Shown in pieces: positions 8,025-14,666 of a stretch of 33,429 nt of DNA. Made by a program: the position numbers and the translations under genes. The first letter of the stretch is position 1; every line of letters starts with the position of its first letter. The notes beneath the pieces are model-generated. The model was not told where the DNA came from. It did no database searches and saw only the letters and a list, made by a program, of their open reading frames with translations. Source of the stretch: an uncultured Clostridia bacterium (GTDB lineage: Bacteria > Bacillota > Clostridia > Oscillospirales > Ruminococcaceae); NCBI GenBank assembly GCA_947510165.1, contig CANNSB010000010.1:1-33429 (forward strand), written 5' to 3'.

Positions 8025-8867
8025 TTATTTTAAATTTAATAATAACTTTTCTATCATATCAGAAGCATTTTTAGATGCTATCTTTACAAATTCTTCAAAA
8101 GACATAGGCGCTTCTCCATCAGCTTTATCAGAAATAGATCGAATAACAACATAAGGGATTTTATTTAGATAAGCAACATGACCAATTGCTGCTCCTTCCA
8201 TCTCAACGGCTTGTGGATTGAAATTTGTTTTAATATTTTGATATCTATCACCACCAGCAATAAATTGATCTCCAGAAGCTATACGTCCTTTTACAACTTT
8301 AATATTATTTAATGATTCTCCTGCTTTTTCGGCAGCAGCTATAAGTTTTTCATCAGATTTAAAATATGTTATATCTAATCTAGAAATTTCTCCAACTGGC
8401 TTTCCTAACGCTGTTTCGTCAAAATCATGTTGAACAGTATCGGTAGATATAACTATATCTCCTTGATTTAGATCTGGATTCATACTTCCAGAAACTCCAG
8501 AATTTATAAGGTTTGTAACACCAAATTTTGTTATTAAAATTTGTGCACAACTTGCAGCATTAACTTTTCCTATCCCAGATCGAACTAATACTATATTTTT
8601 AGAACTTAGCACTCCTTCATAAAAGGTCATTCCTGCTAAACTTGTTTCTTTTTTTATATCCATTTGATTCTTTAAAAGTTCGACTTCTTCTTCCATTGCC
8701 CCTATTATTCCTACAATATTTTTAGAATTTGAATTTGTTGTAGAGGATGATTCTGAAGAAGGGCTACTAGAATTTGATGAGGTGGATGTACCGCCACCTG
8801 TTCCACATGCAGACATTATTATTGTTGATGTAATTAAAAAACACATAATTCTTATTCCTCTTTTCAT
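8025..8867 (-). CDS. mtnN: Lipoprotein 5'-methylthioadenosine/S-adenosylhomocysteine nucleosidase
   Basis: Hydrolyses methylthioadenosine, S-adenosylhomocysteine and probably 5'-deoxyadenosine to adenine and the thioribose or ribose part. The enzyme domain starts near residue 50 and keeps the family motifs: GIIGAMEEEVELL with Glu61 (E. coli Glu12), SGVSGS, ASGDQFI, VEMEGAAIGHV with Glu224, and RSISDKAD with Asp247 (the catalytic Asp). Unusually it is preceded by a bacterial lipoprotein signal: MKRGIRIM, a hydrophobic run and lipobox MSAC with Cys21, then a Ser/Thr/Gly-rich linker (residues 22-49). So the enzyme is predicted outside the membrane. AGGAGGTAT sits just upstream of the ATG. Single gene on the minus strand, convergent with dpaB. 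Confidence 0.93.
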   Translation of the reverse strand: MKRGIRIMCFLITSTIIMSACGTGGGTSTSSNSSSPSSESSSTTNSNSKNIVGIIGAMEEEVELLKNQMDIKKETSLAGMTFYEGVLSSKNIVLVRSGIGKVNAASCAQILITKFGVTNLINSGVSGSMNPDLNQGDIVISTDTVQHDFDETALGKPVGEISRLDITYFKSDEKLIAAAEKAGESLNNIKVVKGRIASGDQFIAGGDRYQNIKTNFNPQAVEMEGAAIGHVAYLNKIPYVVIRSISDKADGEAPMSFEEFVKIASKNASDMIEKLLLNLK

Positions 8868-9044
8868 TATATACCTCCTAAATTTTATATTAATAATATA
8901 TAAATAAAAAATTTATATATTATTAGAATGTAAATTATGTATAACATATTAATAAAAATAAATCAAATACAATTTATTTTTTATTTTATTTATAAATTTG
9001 TTTAATATAACTAAATTTATTTAAATTATGAAAGGTTTTTAGGT

Positions 9045-9503
9045 ATGAATCAGAATTTTTATACGAAATCTCCAGAAAATTATAAAAATATAATTAATAT
9101 AACTATAGATGGTAAAGAAAATCCAATAAAAGCTAATATAATTATGGAAGAAAATACTTATATTACAGTATGTGGATATATAAAAGATTGTAAAAACACA
9201 ACACTTAATGGTATACTTATAAAGATATACAAAATTTCTTTTTGTGAATTTGGAAAAATTAAACTAAATAAAATATCAGAAACTATATCAAATAAAGATG
9301 GATTTTATAAATTTAATATACCATATAATGGATGTGAAAAAAAATATAGAATTGTTGCAGAAAAGAATTTTTTTCCATCGGACAATGAATTGTTTTATAA
9401 ATCTCAAACTATTAATCATAATAAAAATAGTGGTGCAAATTATAGTTCTTTTCAAAATAGTTGTTATAAATTCTCACACCATAGATATATTCCTTTTCTA
9501 TAA
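9045..9503 (+). CDS. Small protein with a carboxypeptidase-regulatory-like beta-sandwich domain
   Basis: 152 residues, no signal peptide or membrane segment. The middle (residues ~38-112) reads as one CarboxypepD_reg / transthyretin-like domain: TVCGYIKDC, then LNGILIKIYKI, then SNKDGFYKFNIPYNGCEKKYRIVAEK. Small clostridial proteins of this kind are often encoded near sporulation or surface genes, but the function is unknown to me. The C-terminal ~40 residues are Asn/Ser/His-rich and probably flexible. Start ATG 9045 has only a modest ribosome site, AAAGG at 9031-9035. It ends in a terminator shared with the convergent permease gene. Base composition is even lower in GC than the neighbours. 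Confidence 0.7.
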   Translation: MNQNFYTKSPENYKNIINITIDGKENPIKANIIMEENTYITVCGYIKDCKNTTLNGILIKIYKISFCEFGKIKLNKISETISNKDGFYKFNIPYNGCEKKYRIVAEKNFFPSDNELFYKSQTINHNKNSGANYSSFQNSCYKFSHHRYIPFL

Positions 9504-9542
9504 AAAGAGTTTCCTATTATTAAATAGGAAACTCTTTTTATA
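9499..9542. terminator. Bidirectional terminator between 9045-9503 and the permease gene
   Basis: Stem 9499-9518 with 9523-9542 around loop ATTA (core GAGTTTCCTATT / AATAGGAAACTC), A-run on one side and T-run on the other, so it can serve both convergent genes. Confidence 0.9.
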
Positions 9543-9544
9543 AT

Positions 9545-10558
9545 TTAAATAAATAAGAATTGTATTCCGTTAAATAGATATCCAATAGCTATAATTCCGA
9601 ATATTACTATGCTAATAAATGTTAGGAGAAGTTTTGGTTTCATAACTTTTTTTAACATGATTATAGAGGGGATAGACAAAGCTGTAACTCCCATCATAAA
9701 TGATAAGACAGTTCCTAATCCAGCTCCTTTTACAAGTAGAGATTCTGCAACTGGAATTGCACCAAATAGATCTGTGTATATAGGAACTCCAACTATTGTT
9801 GCTATTATTACAGAAAAAATATTTTCTTTTCCTAATATATTTTCGATAAATTCAATTGGAATTATATTATGTATAAAAGCACCAATACCAACACCTATTA
9901 ATATATAAGGAGTAACTCTTTTTATAGCTGTTTTAACTTCTGATAAAGAATATTTAAATCTATCTTTTTGGGTTATATCTGTAGATTGTGTATGAATCAG
10001 TATTTCTTTATTATTAAAATTTTGTATATATTTTTCCATACCTAATTTTTGTATAATAAATCCTCCAAAAACTGCTAAAATTAGCCCTAAAATAATATAT
10101 ATAATTGCTATGTTCCAACCAAAGATACTAGTTAATAAAATAAGAGATCCTAAATCCACTAGTGGGGAAGAGATAAGAAATGAAAATGTCATTCCTATAG
10201 GTAGTCCAGATTTTGTAAATCCCATAAATATTGGTATGGATGAGCAGGAACAAAAAGGAGTTATTGTACCTAATAGCGCTGAAATAATATTACCGCCTAT
10301 TCCTTTAAATCTACCTAATATTTTATTTGTTCTCTCTGGAGGAAAATAGCTTTGAATATAAAATATAATTCCTACTGTAAAAAATAATAAAATAAATATC
10401 TTTATAGTATCGAATATAAAAAACTCTATAACTCCTCCATACCATGTAGTAATTTCTATTCCTATAAATTTTAAAATATTTTGTATAAAAACGTTTAACC
10501 ATTTCATACCAAGTAGTTGTTCTTGCACAAAAACACTAATATTTTTAATATATTCCAT
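9545..10558 (-). CDS. ArsP-type permease (UPF0718 / pfam03773 family)
   Basis: 337-residue integral membrane protein with eight or so hydrophobic segments. It carries the hallmark TPFCSCSSIPIFMGF (Cys103 and Cys105), and a second half repeating the motif pattern (VGVPIYTDLFGAIPVAESLL). ArsP family members export trivalent organoarsenicals; other members have no proven substrate. The ArsR-type regulator directly upstream in the same direction supports a metalloid or soft-metal role. ATG 10558 is chosen because AAGGAG is at 10567-10572 on the minus strand; an in-frame ATG at 10630 would add 24 residues of non-family sequence and run over an inverted repeat. Its exact substrate cannot be read from sequence. 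Confidence 0.85.
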   Translation of the reverse strand: MEYIKNISVFVQEQLLGMKWLNVFIQNILKFIGIEITTWYGGVIEFFIFDTIKIFILLFFTVGIIFYIQSYFPPERTNKILGRFKGIGGNIISALLGTITPFCSCSSIPIFMGFTKSGLPIGMTFSFLISSPLVDLGSLILLTSIFGWNIAIIYIILGLILAVFGGFIIQKLGMEKYIQNFNNKEILIHTQSTDITQKDRFKYSLSEVKTAIKRVTPYILIGVGIGAFIHNIIPIEFIENILGKENIFSVIIATIVGVPIYTDLFGAIPVAESLLVKGAGLGTVLSFMMGVTALSIPSIIMLKKVMKPKLLLTFISIVIFGIIAIGYLFNGIQFLFI

Positions 10559-10583
10559 ATTACATCTCCTTTTTAATTGAATG

Positions 10584-10605
10584 GATTCATGTACATGTAT
10601 GAATC
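10584..10605. promoter_or_regulatory. Dyad ahead of the permease gene
   Basis: GATTCAT (10584-10590), eight bases GTACATGT, ATGAATC (10599-10605), just upstream of the permease ribosome site. Its size and AT..TGAAT ends resemble ArsR/SmtB-type operators, but it sits between arsR and its partner gene, so it could also be an mRNA hairpin. Confidence 0.35.
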
Positions 10606-10622
10606 TATACTTTTTAAATAAT

Positions 10623-10643
10623 ACCATCATAAAAAATGATGGT
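10623..10643 (-). other. Intercistronic hairpin between arsR and the permease gene
   Basis: ACCATCAT (10623-10630) and ATGATGGT (10636-10643) around five A residues. On the minus-strand transcript the loop is TTTTT and no T-run follows, so it looks like an RNA-processing or partial-attenuation hairpin rather than a full terminator. Confidence 0.4.
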
Positions 10644-10913
10644 TTATCTAGATTCTTGTTTGTATATATATGATTTTAAAATTTTGCATCCTATTAAAAC
10701 TCCGTCAGGACATATAGAATAATATGTCCATTTTCCGTCCTTTCTAGCTTGAATTAATCCAGAATCACAGAGTATTTTTAGATGATGAGATAGAGTAGAT
10801 TGAGTTATATCAAGTTCTTCTAGAAGATGGCAAGCACACTTTTCTTGTATTTTTAAAATATCTAGAATTAATAATCGATTTTCATCACAGAGACCTTTAA
10901 ATATCTTAGTCAT
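10644..10913 (-). CDS. arsR: ArsR/SmtB-family metalloid-responsive repressor
   Basis: 89 residues from ATG 10913: a winged-helix repressor whose recognition helix region is LDITQSTLSHHLKILCDSGLI. Cys26 and Cys28 in KCACHLLEEL sit where the ArsR alpha-3 metal motif ELCVCDL has its two cysteines, so As(III)/Sb(III)-type sensing is plausible. The wing is ARKDGKWTYYSI. It precedes the ArsP-type permease and has a consensus sigma-A promoter upstream (10967-10995). The ATG at 10913 has no properly spaced ribosome site: AAAGAG touches it directly. An in-frame ATT at 10931-10929 has GAGGTGAT (10944-10937) at normal distance and would give 95 residues; AUU initiation is possible. Confidence 0.88.
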   Translation of the reverse strand: MTKIFKGLCDENRLLILDILKIQEKCACHLLEELDITQSTLSHHLKILCDSGLIQARKDGKWTYYSICPDGVLIGCKILKSYIYKQESR

Positions 10914-10966
10914 CTCTTTATATTTAGGAATAGTATATCACCTCAGATATTTTTAATTTTATAATT

Positions 10967-10996
10967 ATTATATAATATATATCGACATTTGTCAAT
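10967..10996 (-). promoter_or_regulatory. Consensus sigma-A promoter of arsR with overlapping operator-like dyad
   Basis: On the minus strand, TTGACA (10995-10990), exactly 17 bases, TATAAT (10972-10967). The -35 is covered by the near-perfect dyad ATCGACA-TT-TGTCAAT (10981-10996, one mismatch), a likely repressor site. The promoter overlaps the stop codon of the upstream hydrolase gene. Confidence 0.8.
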
Positions 10997-11741
10997 CTAT
11001 GTTATTGTTTTGGGTATCGTTAATAAATTGAATAATTAATGATACTGTTTTATCCTGTTGTTCTTCTCTTGATATACTGGCTTTTCCATCTCCTTTTTGT
11101 TCTCCATAATTTCCAAAATATCCATGATTTCCACCTAGAATTTCTATTTTATTCTTAGATAATTCAAGGTTTTTTTTATTTATAATATTATCTTCGCTAC
11201 CGTAAATATTAATCATAGGAATATCGTTATTAGATAATGGGTATGCCCCCATTAAAACTATTCCGTTCAATTTATCTGGGTTTTTAGAGATATAACTACT
11301 AGCCATAGCTCCCCCTAGAGAGTGGCCTCCTATATACCAACTAGTAATATTTGAAAATTTTTGATATACTTTATCGGCGGCATTTATATTAAAAACAGCT
11401 AAATTAAATGGCATTTTAATTAAAACAGTAGTTATTCCTTGTTTAGCTAATTTTTCCATAAGAGGGAGGTATGCCATATCTTCTACTTTTCCACCAGGAT
11501 AGAATATAAACCCTTTGTTGGTTATGTTATCATCCTCAGGGTGTATTACTATAAGGTTATCAAGTTGGCTGATCCTATCCTCTCTATTTTCAATACTTAA
11601 AAAATTATTAATATCATAACTTATACGATAATAGTCTGATGCATAAAGAAAAAATCCTCCAATGCATATAAATATAAATATTGTAATAATAATGATAATA
11701 GATATAAATTTTTTTTTATTATTTTTTTTTAAATTGTTAAT
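10992..11741 (-). CDS. Membrane-tethered alpha/beta hydrolase, apparent AUU start
   Basis: Predicted esterase-like hydrolase of unknown substrate, 249 residues. One N-terminal membrane segment (residues ~13-33, Ile/Phe-rich) anchors an extracytoplasmic domain. The catalytic triad is visible: Ser141 in GGHSLGGA, Asp184 in YGSEDNI and His206 in GGNHGYF. Upstream family motifs FYPGGKVEDMAYLPLMEKL and KMPFNLAVFNINAAD match a common Firmicute alpha/beta hydrolase family. The first ATG in frame (11477) would cut off the membrane anchor and the FYPGG strand. The frame is open back to a TAA just before AAGGAG (11756-11751), and contains no ATG, GTG or TTG before residue 89; ATT at 11741-11739 lies nine bases after AAGGAG. 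So AUU initiation is inferred. Confidence 0.8.
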   Translation of the reverse strand: MNNLKKNNKKKFISIIIIITIFIFICIGGFFLYASDYYRISYDINNFLSIENREDRISQLDNLIVIHPEDDNITNKGFIFYPGGKVEDMAYLPLMEKLAKQGITTVLIKMPFNLAVFNINAADKVYQKFSNITSWYIGGHSLGGAMASSYISKNPDKLNGIVLMGAYPLSNNDIPMINIYGSEDNIINKKNLELSKNKIEILGGNHGYFGNYGEQKGDGKASISREEQQDKTVSLIIQFINDTQNNNID

Positions 11742-11915
11742 AGTTTTAATCTCCTTATGTTAATAAATTTTAGGTACATTTATGATATAATAATAAATTA
11801 TTAAATTTATTATTTGTAATTATTTAATTATATGTTTATTAATATATATTATAATCGACTTTTTCACAACATGTTTTAAAAATTTTTTATATTATGTAAT
11901 TTCTATTTATATATG

Positions 11916-11944
11916 TTGACTTTATGCCGAAGTATATGTATAAT
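11916..11944 (+). promoter_or_regulatory. Sigma-A promoter for the tRNA-like leader and zinc-ribbon gene
   Basis: TTGACT (11916-11921), 17 bases, TATAAT (11939-11944). Transcription would start near 11951, giving a leader of about 130 bases before the ATG at 12084. The rest of 11742-11915 is AT-rich spacer in which I see no gene. Confidence 0.8.
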
Positions 11945-11991
11945 ACAAATATAGTAAATATAACATTTATTTAAATTTAAATAAATTTTAT

Positions 11992-12064
11992 GGCCCAGTA
12001 GCTTAAAAGTGAGAGCGTTGTTTTTCAAAGGTGTCGGTGCAAGTCCGGAGTGGGCAAATTTTTT
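11992..12064 (+). ncRNA. tRNA-like structured leader element with shortened anticodon arm and U-tract
   Basis: The segment 11992-12056 reads as a tRNA cloverleaf: acceptor GCCCA (11993-11997) with TGGGC (12051-12055); T8/A9 at 11999-12000; D-stem GCTT/GAGC (12001-12004, 12013-12016); T-arm core CGG-TGCAAGT-CCG (12035-12047) with a near-canonical T-loop (the usual U55 is G). Only 16 bases separate the D- and T-arms instead of about 22, so no proper anticodon stem forms. There is no CCA; instead AAATTTTTTCC follows the GC-rich closing stem, like a terminator tail. It lies between the promoter at 11916 and the ribosome site at 12072. It is either a decayed tRNA or a tRNA-mimicking attenuator of the downstream gene. 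Not a recognisable Rfam class to me. Confidence 0.55.
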
Positions 12065-12083
12065 CCTAAGCGAGGTATTTATT

Positions 12084-12359
12084 ATGTTTCAAGACAAAAA
12101 TTTAGAGTGTAGAGATTGTCACAGTTCTTTCGTATTTACTGTTGGAGAACAAGAATTCTATTCTGAAAAAGGTTTCACAAATGAACCTCAAAGATGTAAA
12201 GTTTGTAGAGATTCAAGAAAAAACTCTTTGAGAGGCGAAAGAGAACTACATTCAACACAATGTGCTTCATGTGGAGCGAATGCTAAAGTTCCTTTTAAAC
12301 CTAGCAATGATCGTCCAGTTTACTGTAGCGATTGTTTTGCAAGAATGAAAGATAACTAA
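12084..12359 (+). CDS. Small zinc-ribbon protein (zf-trcl / CxxC-x-CxxC type)
   Basis: 91 residues with two zinc ribbons. The first has CRDCHSSF and, after the conserved FTVGEQEFYSEKGFTNEPQRC segment, CKVC; the second has CASCGAN and, after VPFKPSNDRPVY, CSDCF. This two-ribbon arrangement is common in Clostridia and related Firmicutes; the function is not established, though nucleic-acid or metal-related roles are often assumed. ATG 12084 has GAGGT at 12072-12076. An open frame from 12009 runs back through the tRNA-like element and is not a credible start. Followed by a strong terminator, so it is probably a single-gene transcript with a structured leader. Confidence 0.85.
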   Translation: MFQDKNLECRDCHSSFVFTVGEQEFYSEKGFTNEPQRCKVCRDSRKNSLRGERELHSTQCASCGANAKVPFKPSNDRPVYCSDCFARMKDN

Positions 12360-12377
12360 ACCGTCATTTTTGAATGG

Positions 12378-12419
12378 TAAGGATAATTAGATAAATCTAA
12401 TTATCCTTATTTCTTTTGT
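12378..12419 (+). terminator. Terminator after the zinc-ribbon gene
   Basis: Stem TAAGGATAATTAGAT (12378-12392) with its perfect complement (12395-12409), two-base AA gap, followed by TTTCTTTTGTT. Confidence 0.85.
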
Positions 12420-12447
12420 TAAAAAATGGAGACAAATAGGGGGATAA

Positions 12448-13320
12448 ATGTATAATAATTTATATAGTATCAAAAATATTAAAGATATTATGAATAAATA
12501 CGGTGTTTCTTTCCATAAAAATTTGGGACAAAATTTTATTACTAGCCCTCATATATGTCCAAAAATGGTCGAACTTTCTAAAATTGATAAAGATTGTGGT
12601 GTCGTTGAAATTGGAACAGGGGTCGGGGTTCTTACTAGAGAGCTTTGTAAGGCTGCAAAAAAAGTTGTGGCTATTGAAATAGATTCTAGGCTTATTCCAA
12701 TATTAGGAGAAAGTTTAGATGGACTGGATAATATACATATTATTAATGATGATTTTTTAAAGGTGGATATAAAAAAAATTATAGATATACATTTTAGTGA
12801 TTGTAAAGAAGTTAAAGTTTGTGCAAATATTCCTTATTATCTAACCAGTGATATAATAACTAGTTTTTTAGAAAAAGATTTTGGTGTTTCATCACTAACT
12901 TTTATGGTTCAAAAAGAGGTAGGGGATAGACTTTGTTCTAAGGTTGGATCTAAAACTGCGGGAGCTATTAGTTTTCTTGTAAATTATTTTTCTATACCAA
13001 AAGTATTATTAAAGGTATCTAAATCTAGTTTTTGTCCTTCTCCTAAAGTTGATAGTTGTGTTATATATTTTGATATGAAGAATAAAAATAAATATACCTG
13101 CTCTGATGAAAAGCTTTTATTTAAGATTGTTAAATTTAGTTTTTTGCAAAGAAGAAAAAGCTTTGCAAATGCTTTATCATCTAAGTTTAATATAGAAAAA
13201 AGCCAAATTTATGAAATTTTAGAAAGTTTTAATATAGATAAAAATATAAGAGGAGAAAGATTGTCTATAGATGAATTTATAGAGATTACAAATAAAATAT
13301 CCGCTATGAATAAATCATAG
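12448..13320 (+). CDS. ksgA: 16S rRNA dimethyladenosine transferase (A1518/A1519)
   Basis: Methylates two adjacent adenosines in the 3'-terminal helix of 16S rRNA using SAM, late in 30S assembly; loss gives kasugamycin resistance. 290 residues. Motifs in order: HKNLGQNFI (X), VVEIGTGVGVLTREL (motif I, SAM pocket), VAIEIDSRL (II), NDDFLKVD (III), NIPYYLTSDI (motif IV, Asn127-Tyr131), KVDSCVIYF, and the C-terminal FSFLQRRKSFANAL. GTG in motif I replaces the more usual GPG. ATG 12448 has AGGGGGA at 12438-12444. The stop codon lies inside the terminator stem. Confidence 0.96.
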   Translation: MYNNLYSIKNIKDIMNKYGVSFHKNLGQNFITSPHICPKMVELSKIDKDCGVVEIGTGVGVLTRELCKAAKKVVAIEIDSRLIPILGESLDGLDNIHIINDDFLKVDIKKIIDIHFSDCKEVKVCANIPYYLTSDIITSFLEKDFGVSSLTFMVQKEVGDRLCSKVGSKTAGAISFLVNYFSIPKVLLKVSKSSFCPSPKVDSCVIYFDMKNKNKYTCSDEKLLFKIVKFSFLQRRKSFANALSSKFNIEKSQIYEILESFNIDKNIRGERLSIDEFIEITNKISAMNKS

Positions 13321-13334
13321 CGGATATTTTATTT
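13294..13334. terminator. Terminator overlapping the ksgA stop codon, probably shared
   Basis: Perfect 16-bp stem AAAATATCCGCTATGA (13294-13309) / 13315-13330 with loop ATAAA; TTTTATTTT follows. A and T runs on opposite sides let it serve the convergent rubrerythrin gene too. Confidence 0.88.
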
Positions 13335-13349
13335 TAAGTATATAGTTAA

Positions 13350-13892
13350 TTATTTAGAAAAATATCTATTTAATAAACCTTCAAAAGCTTGACCATGTCT
13401 AGCTTCATCTTTAGCCATTTCATGAACAGTATCATGTATAGCGTCTAAATTTAATTCTTTAGCTCTTTTAGCAAGTAAGAATTTTCCTTCACAAGCGCCG
13501 TTTTCAGCAGCAACTCTTAGTTCTAGGTTTTTCTTTGTAGAAGTTGTAACAACATCTCCTAGTAGTTCTGCAAATTTTGAAGCATGTTCTGCTTCTTCGA
13601 AAGCAGCTGTTTTATAAGCTTCAGCTATTTCAGGATAACCTTCTCTAGAAGCTTGTCTTGACATTGCAAGGTACATACCAACTTCTGTACACTCACCTGT
13701 AAAGTTCATCTCTAAACCTTCAATAATTTCTTTGTCTACACCTTTAGCAACACCTATAACATGTTCTGCAGCCCAAGATAAGTCTCCAGTTTGCTCTTTG
13801 AATTTGTTTGCAGGAGCCTTACATTGTGGGCAAGAAGCAGGAATAGAACCTTCGCTTACATATCCGCAAATAGTACAAGTATATTTTTTCAT
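13350..13892 (-). CDS. rbr: Reverse-type rubrerythrin (rubredoxin domain first)
   Basis: Cytoplasmic NADH-linked peroxidase of anaerobes, reducing hydrogen peroxide (and oxygen indirectly) to water. 180 residues. The rubredoxin-like iron site comes first: Cys6-x2-Cys9 and Cys21-x2-Cys24. The four-helix diiron domain follows, with [32 protein letters not shown] and [11 protein letters not shown] providing the expected Glu and His ligands. This reversed order (rubredoxin N-terminal) is the clostridial revRbr form that is strongly induced by oxygen. AAAGGAAG precedes the ATG. The upstream spacer holds operator-like repeats and the adjacent minus-strand gene is a DtxR-type regulator. Confidence 0.95.
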   Translation of the reverse strand: MKKYTCTICGYVSEGSIPASCPQCKAPANKFKEQTGDLSWAAEHVIGVAKGVDKEIIEGLEMNFTGECTEVGMYLAMSRQASREGYPEIAEAYKTAAFEEAEHASKFAELLGDVVTTSTKKNLELRVAAENGACEGKFLLAKRAKELNLDAIHDTVHEMAKDEARHGQAFEGLLNRYFSK

Positions 13893-13942
13893 AAAAATCT
13901 TCCTTTCAAATTTAAAAATTTAGATAGATGGGTATACTTTGT

Positions 13943-13981
13943 ATAATACAAACAAAAAGTTAGCTAAAGTTAACTACTTTA
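13943..13981 (-). promoter_or_regulatory. Possible regulated promoter region of rubrerythrin
   Basis: On the minus strand TATTAT (13948-13943) could be the -10. Just upstream is the inverted repeat TAAAGT-N5-ACTTTA (13965-13981), overlapping two AGTTA(G/A)CT copies on the plus strand. This looks like a repressor site, but no exact PerR or DtxR box is matched. The remaining spacer to 14126 shows nothing I can name. Confidence 0.3.
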
Positions 13982-14126
13982 AAGTCAATATATACAACTA
14001 TATATCCAAAAAAAATAACCGTATCTGTCGTTTAAAATCGACGATGTAATAATTCTATTATAAAACAATAGATTTTAATTTAACTGATTATGAACAAACT
14101 GTAAAATCATTGTTAAAAAAATATTG

Positions 14127-14501
14127 CTAAATATCATTTTTTTTAATTAAACGTTCCATAGCTTCTAAAGTTTCGCTACTTATAACGTGTTCTATTCTAC
14201 AAGCGTCATTTTCTGAAATTGGTTTTGGAACTTTTAAAACTTCTTCTAAAAATTGAGTTATTAAAACATGCCTTTTGTAAACTTCTGTAGCTTTTTCTCG
14301 ACCTTTTTCTGTTAGATAAATATTGCTATATGTTTCTTGTTGTATATATCCAGCTTTTTTTAAAACATTCATAGCTCTGCTAACACTTGGCTTAGATACA
14401 GAAAGTTCTTTGGAGATATCTACAGATCTAACAACTTTGTTTTTCTTCTCTAAATTTAGTATAGTTTCTAGATAATTTTCGCCAGATTCTTTTATTTCCA
14501 T
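14127..14501 (-). CDS. DtxR/MntR-family metal-dependent regulator
   Basis: 124 residues: N-terminal winged helix (SGENYLETILNLEKK, then VDISKELSVSKPSVSRAMNVLKKAGYI and wing ETYSNIYLTEKGRE) and the dimerisation/metal domain (YKRHVLITQFLEEVL, ENDACRIEHVISSE). His78 (KRHVL) and the ACRIEH cluster (Cys, Glu, His) match metal-ligand positions of the DtxR family. The short two-domain form without an SH3-like tail fits MntR-like manganese or iron sensors. AAGGAGG stands seven bases before ATG 14501. No transporter gene of the NRAMP or FeoB type is in the window, so its targets are elsewhere; the adjacent ABC exporter and rubrerythrin are candidates by position only. Confidence 0.88.
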   Translation of the reverse strand: MEIKESGENYLETILNLEKKNKVVRSVDISKELSVSKPSVSRAMNVLKKAGYIQQETYSNIYLTEKGREKATEVYKRHVLITQFLEEVLKVPKPISENDACRIEHVISSETLEAMERLIKKNDI

Positions 14502-14516
14502 ATATAAACCTCCTTA

Positions 14517-14549
14517 ATAGTAGATAATTATATCATAATTATCTACTAT
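14517..14549. promoter_or_regulatory. 33-bp perfect palindrome upstream of the DtxR-type regulator
   Basis: 15-bp arms 14517-14531 and 14535-14549 (AGTAGATAATTAT core) around ATC, directly before the regulator's ribosome site; it contains TATAAT on the minus strand (14532-14527). A candidate autoregulatory operator. Confidence 0.5.
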
Positions 14550-14558
14550 ACTCTATAT

Positions 14559-14578
14559 TATATTAAAAATTTAATATA
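14559..14578. repeat. 20-bp perfect palindrome in the divergent spacer
   Basis: TATATTAAAAATTTAATATA reads the same on both strands. It lies between the regulator and the ABC transporter genes; pure A/T content means it could be chance or part of a promoter. Confidence 0.3.
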
Positions 14579-14666
14579 GTTCACGATATAAATGTATATA
14601 AAGATAATAATATGTGTTATTATTTTAACTTATGTTTAATAAAAATAGTTTTAAGGAAGTGTTCTT

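Noticed and set aside
8021-8048. Terminator between dpaB and the nucleosidase gene
   Set aside because: The TTATTATT/AATAATAA dyad is short, A/T only and without a clear U-tail; not strong enough to list.
12030-12060. Cobalamin riboswitch, because CGGTGCAAGTCCGG resembles its T-loop region
   Set aside because: The rest of the conserved core (including the GCCACTG box and the CCCGC segment) is missing; the downstream gene is not a cobalamin gene.
11992-12064. Ordinary functional tRNA gene
   Set aside because: Only 16 bases lie between D- and T-arms, no anticodon stem pairs except by G-U, several acceptor and T-stem mismatches, and no CCA.
12009-12083. Longer zinc-ribbon protein starting at 12009
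   Set aside because: It would translate the tRNA-like structure; GAGGT and ATG 12084 give the usual family N-terminus.
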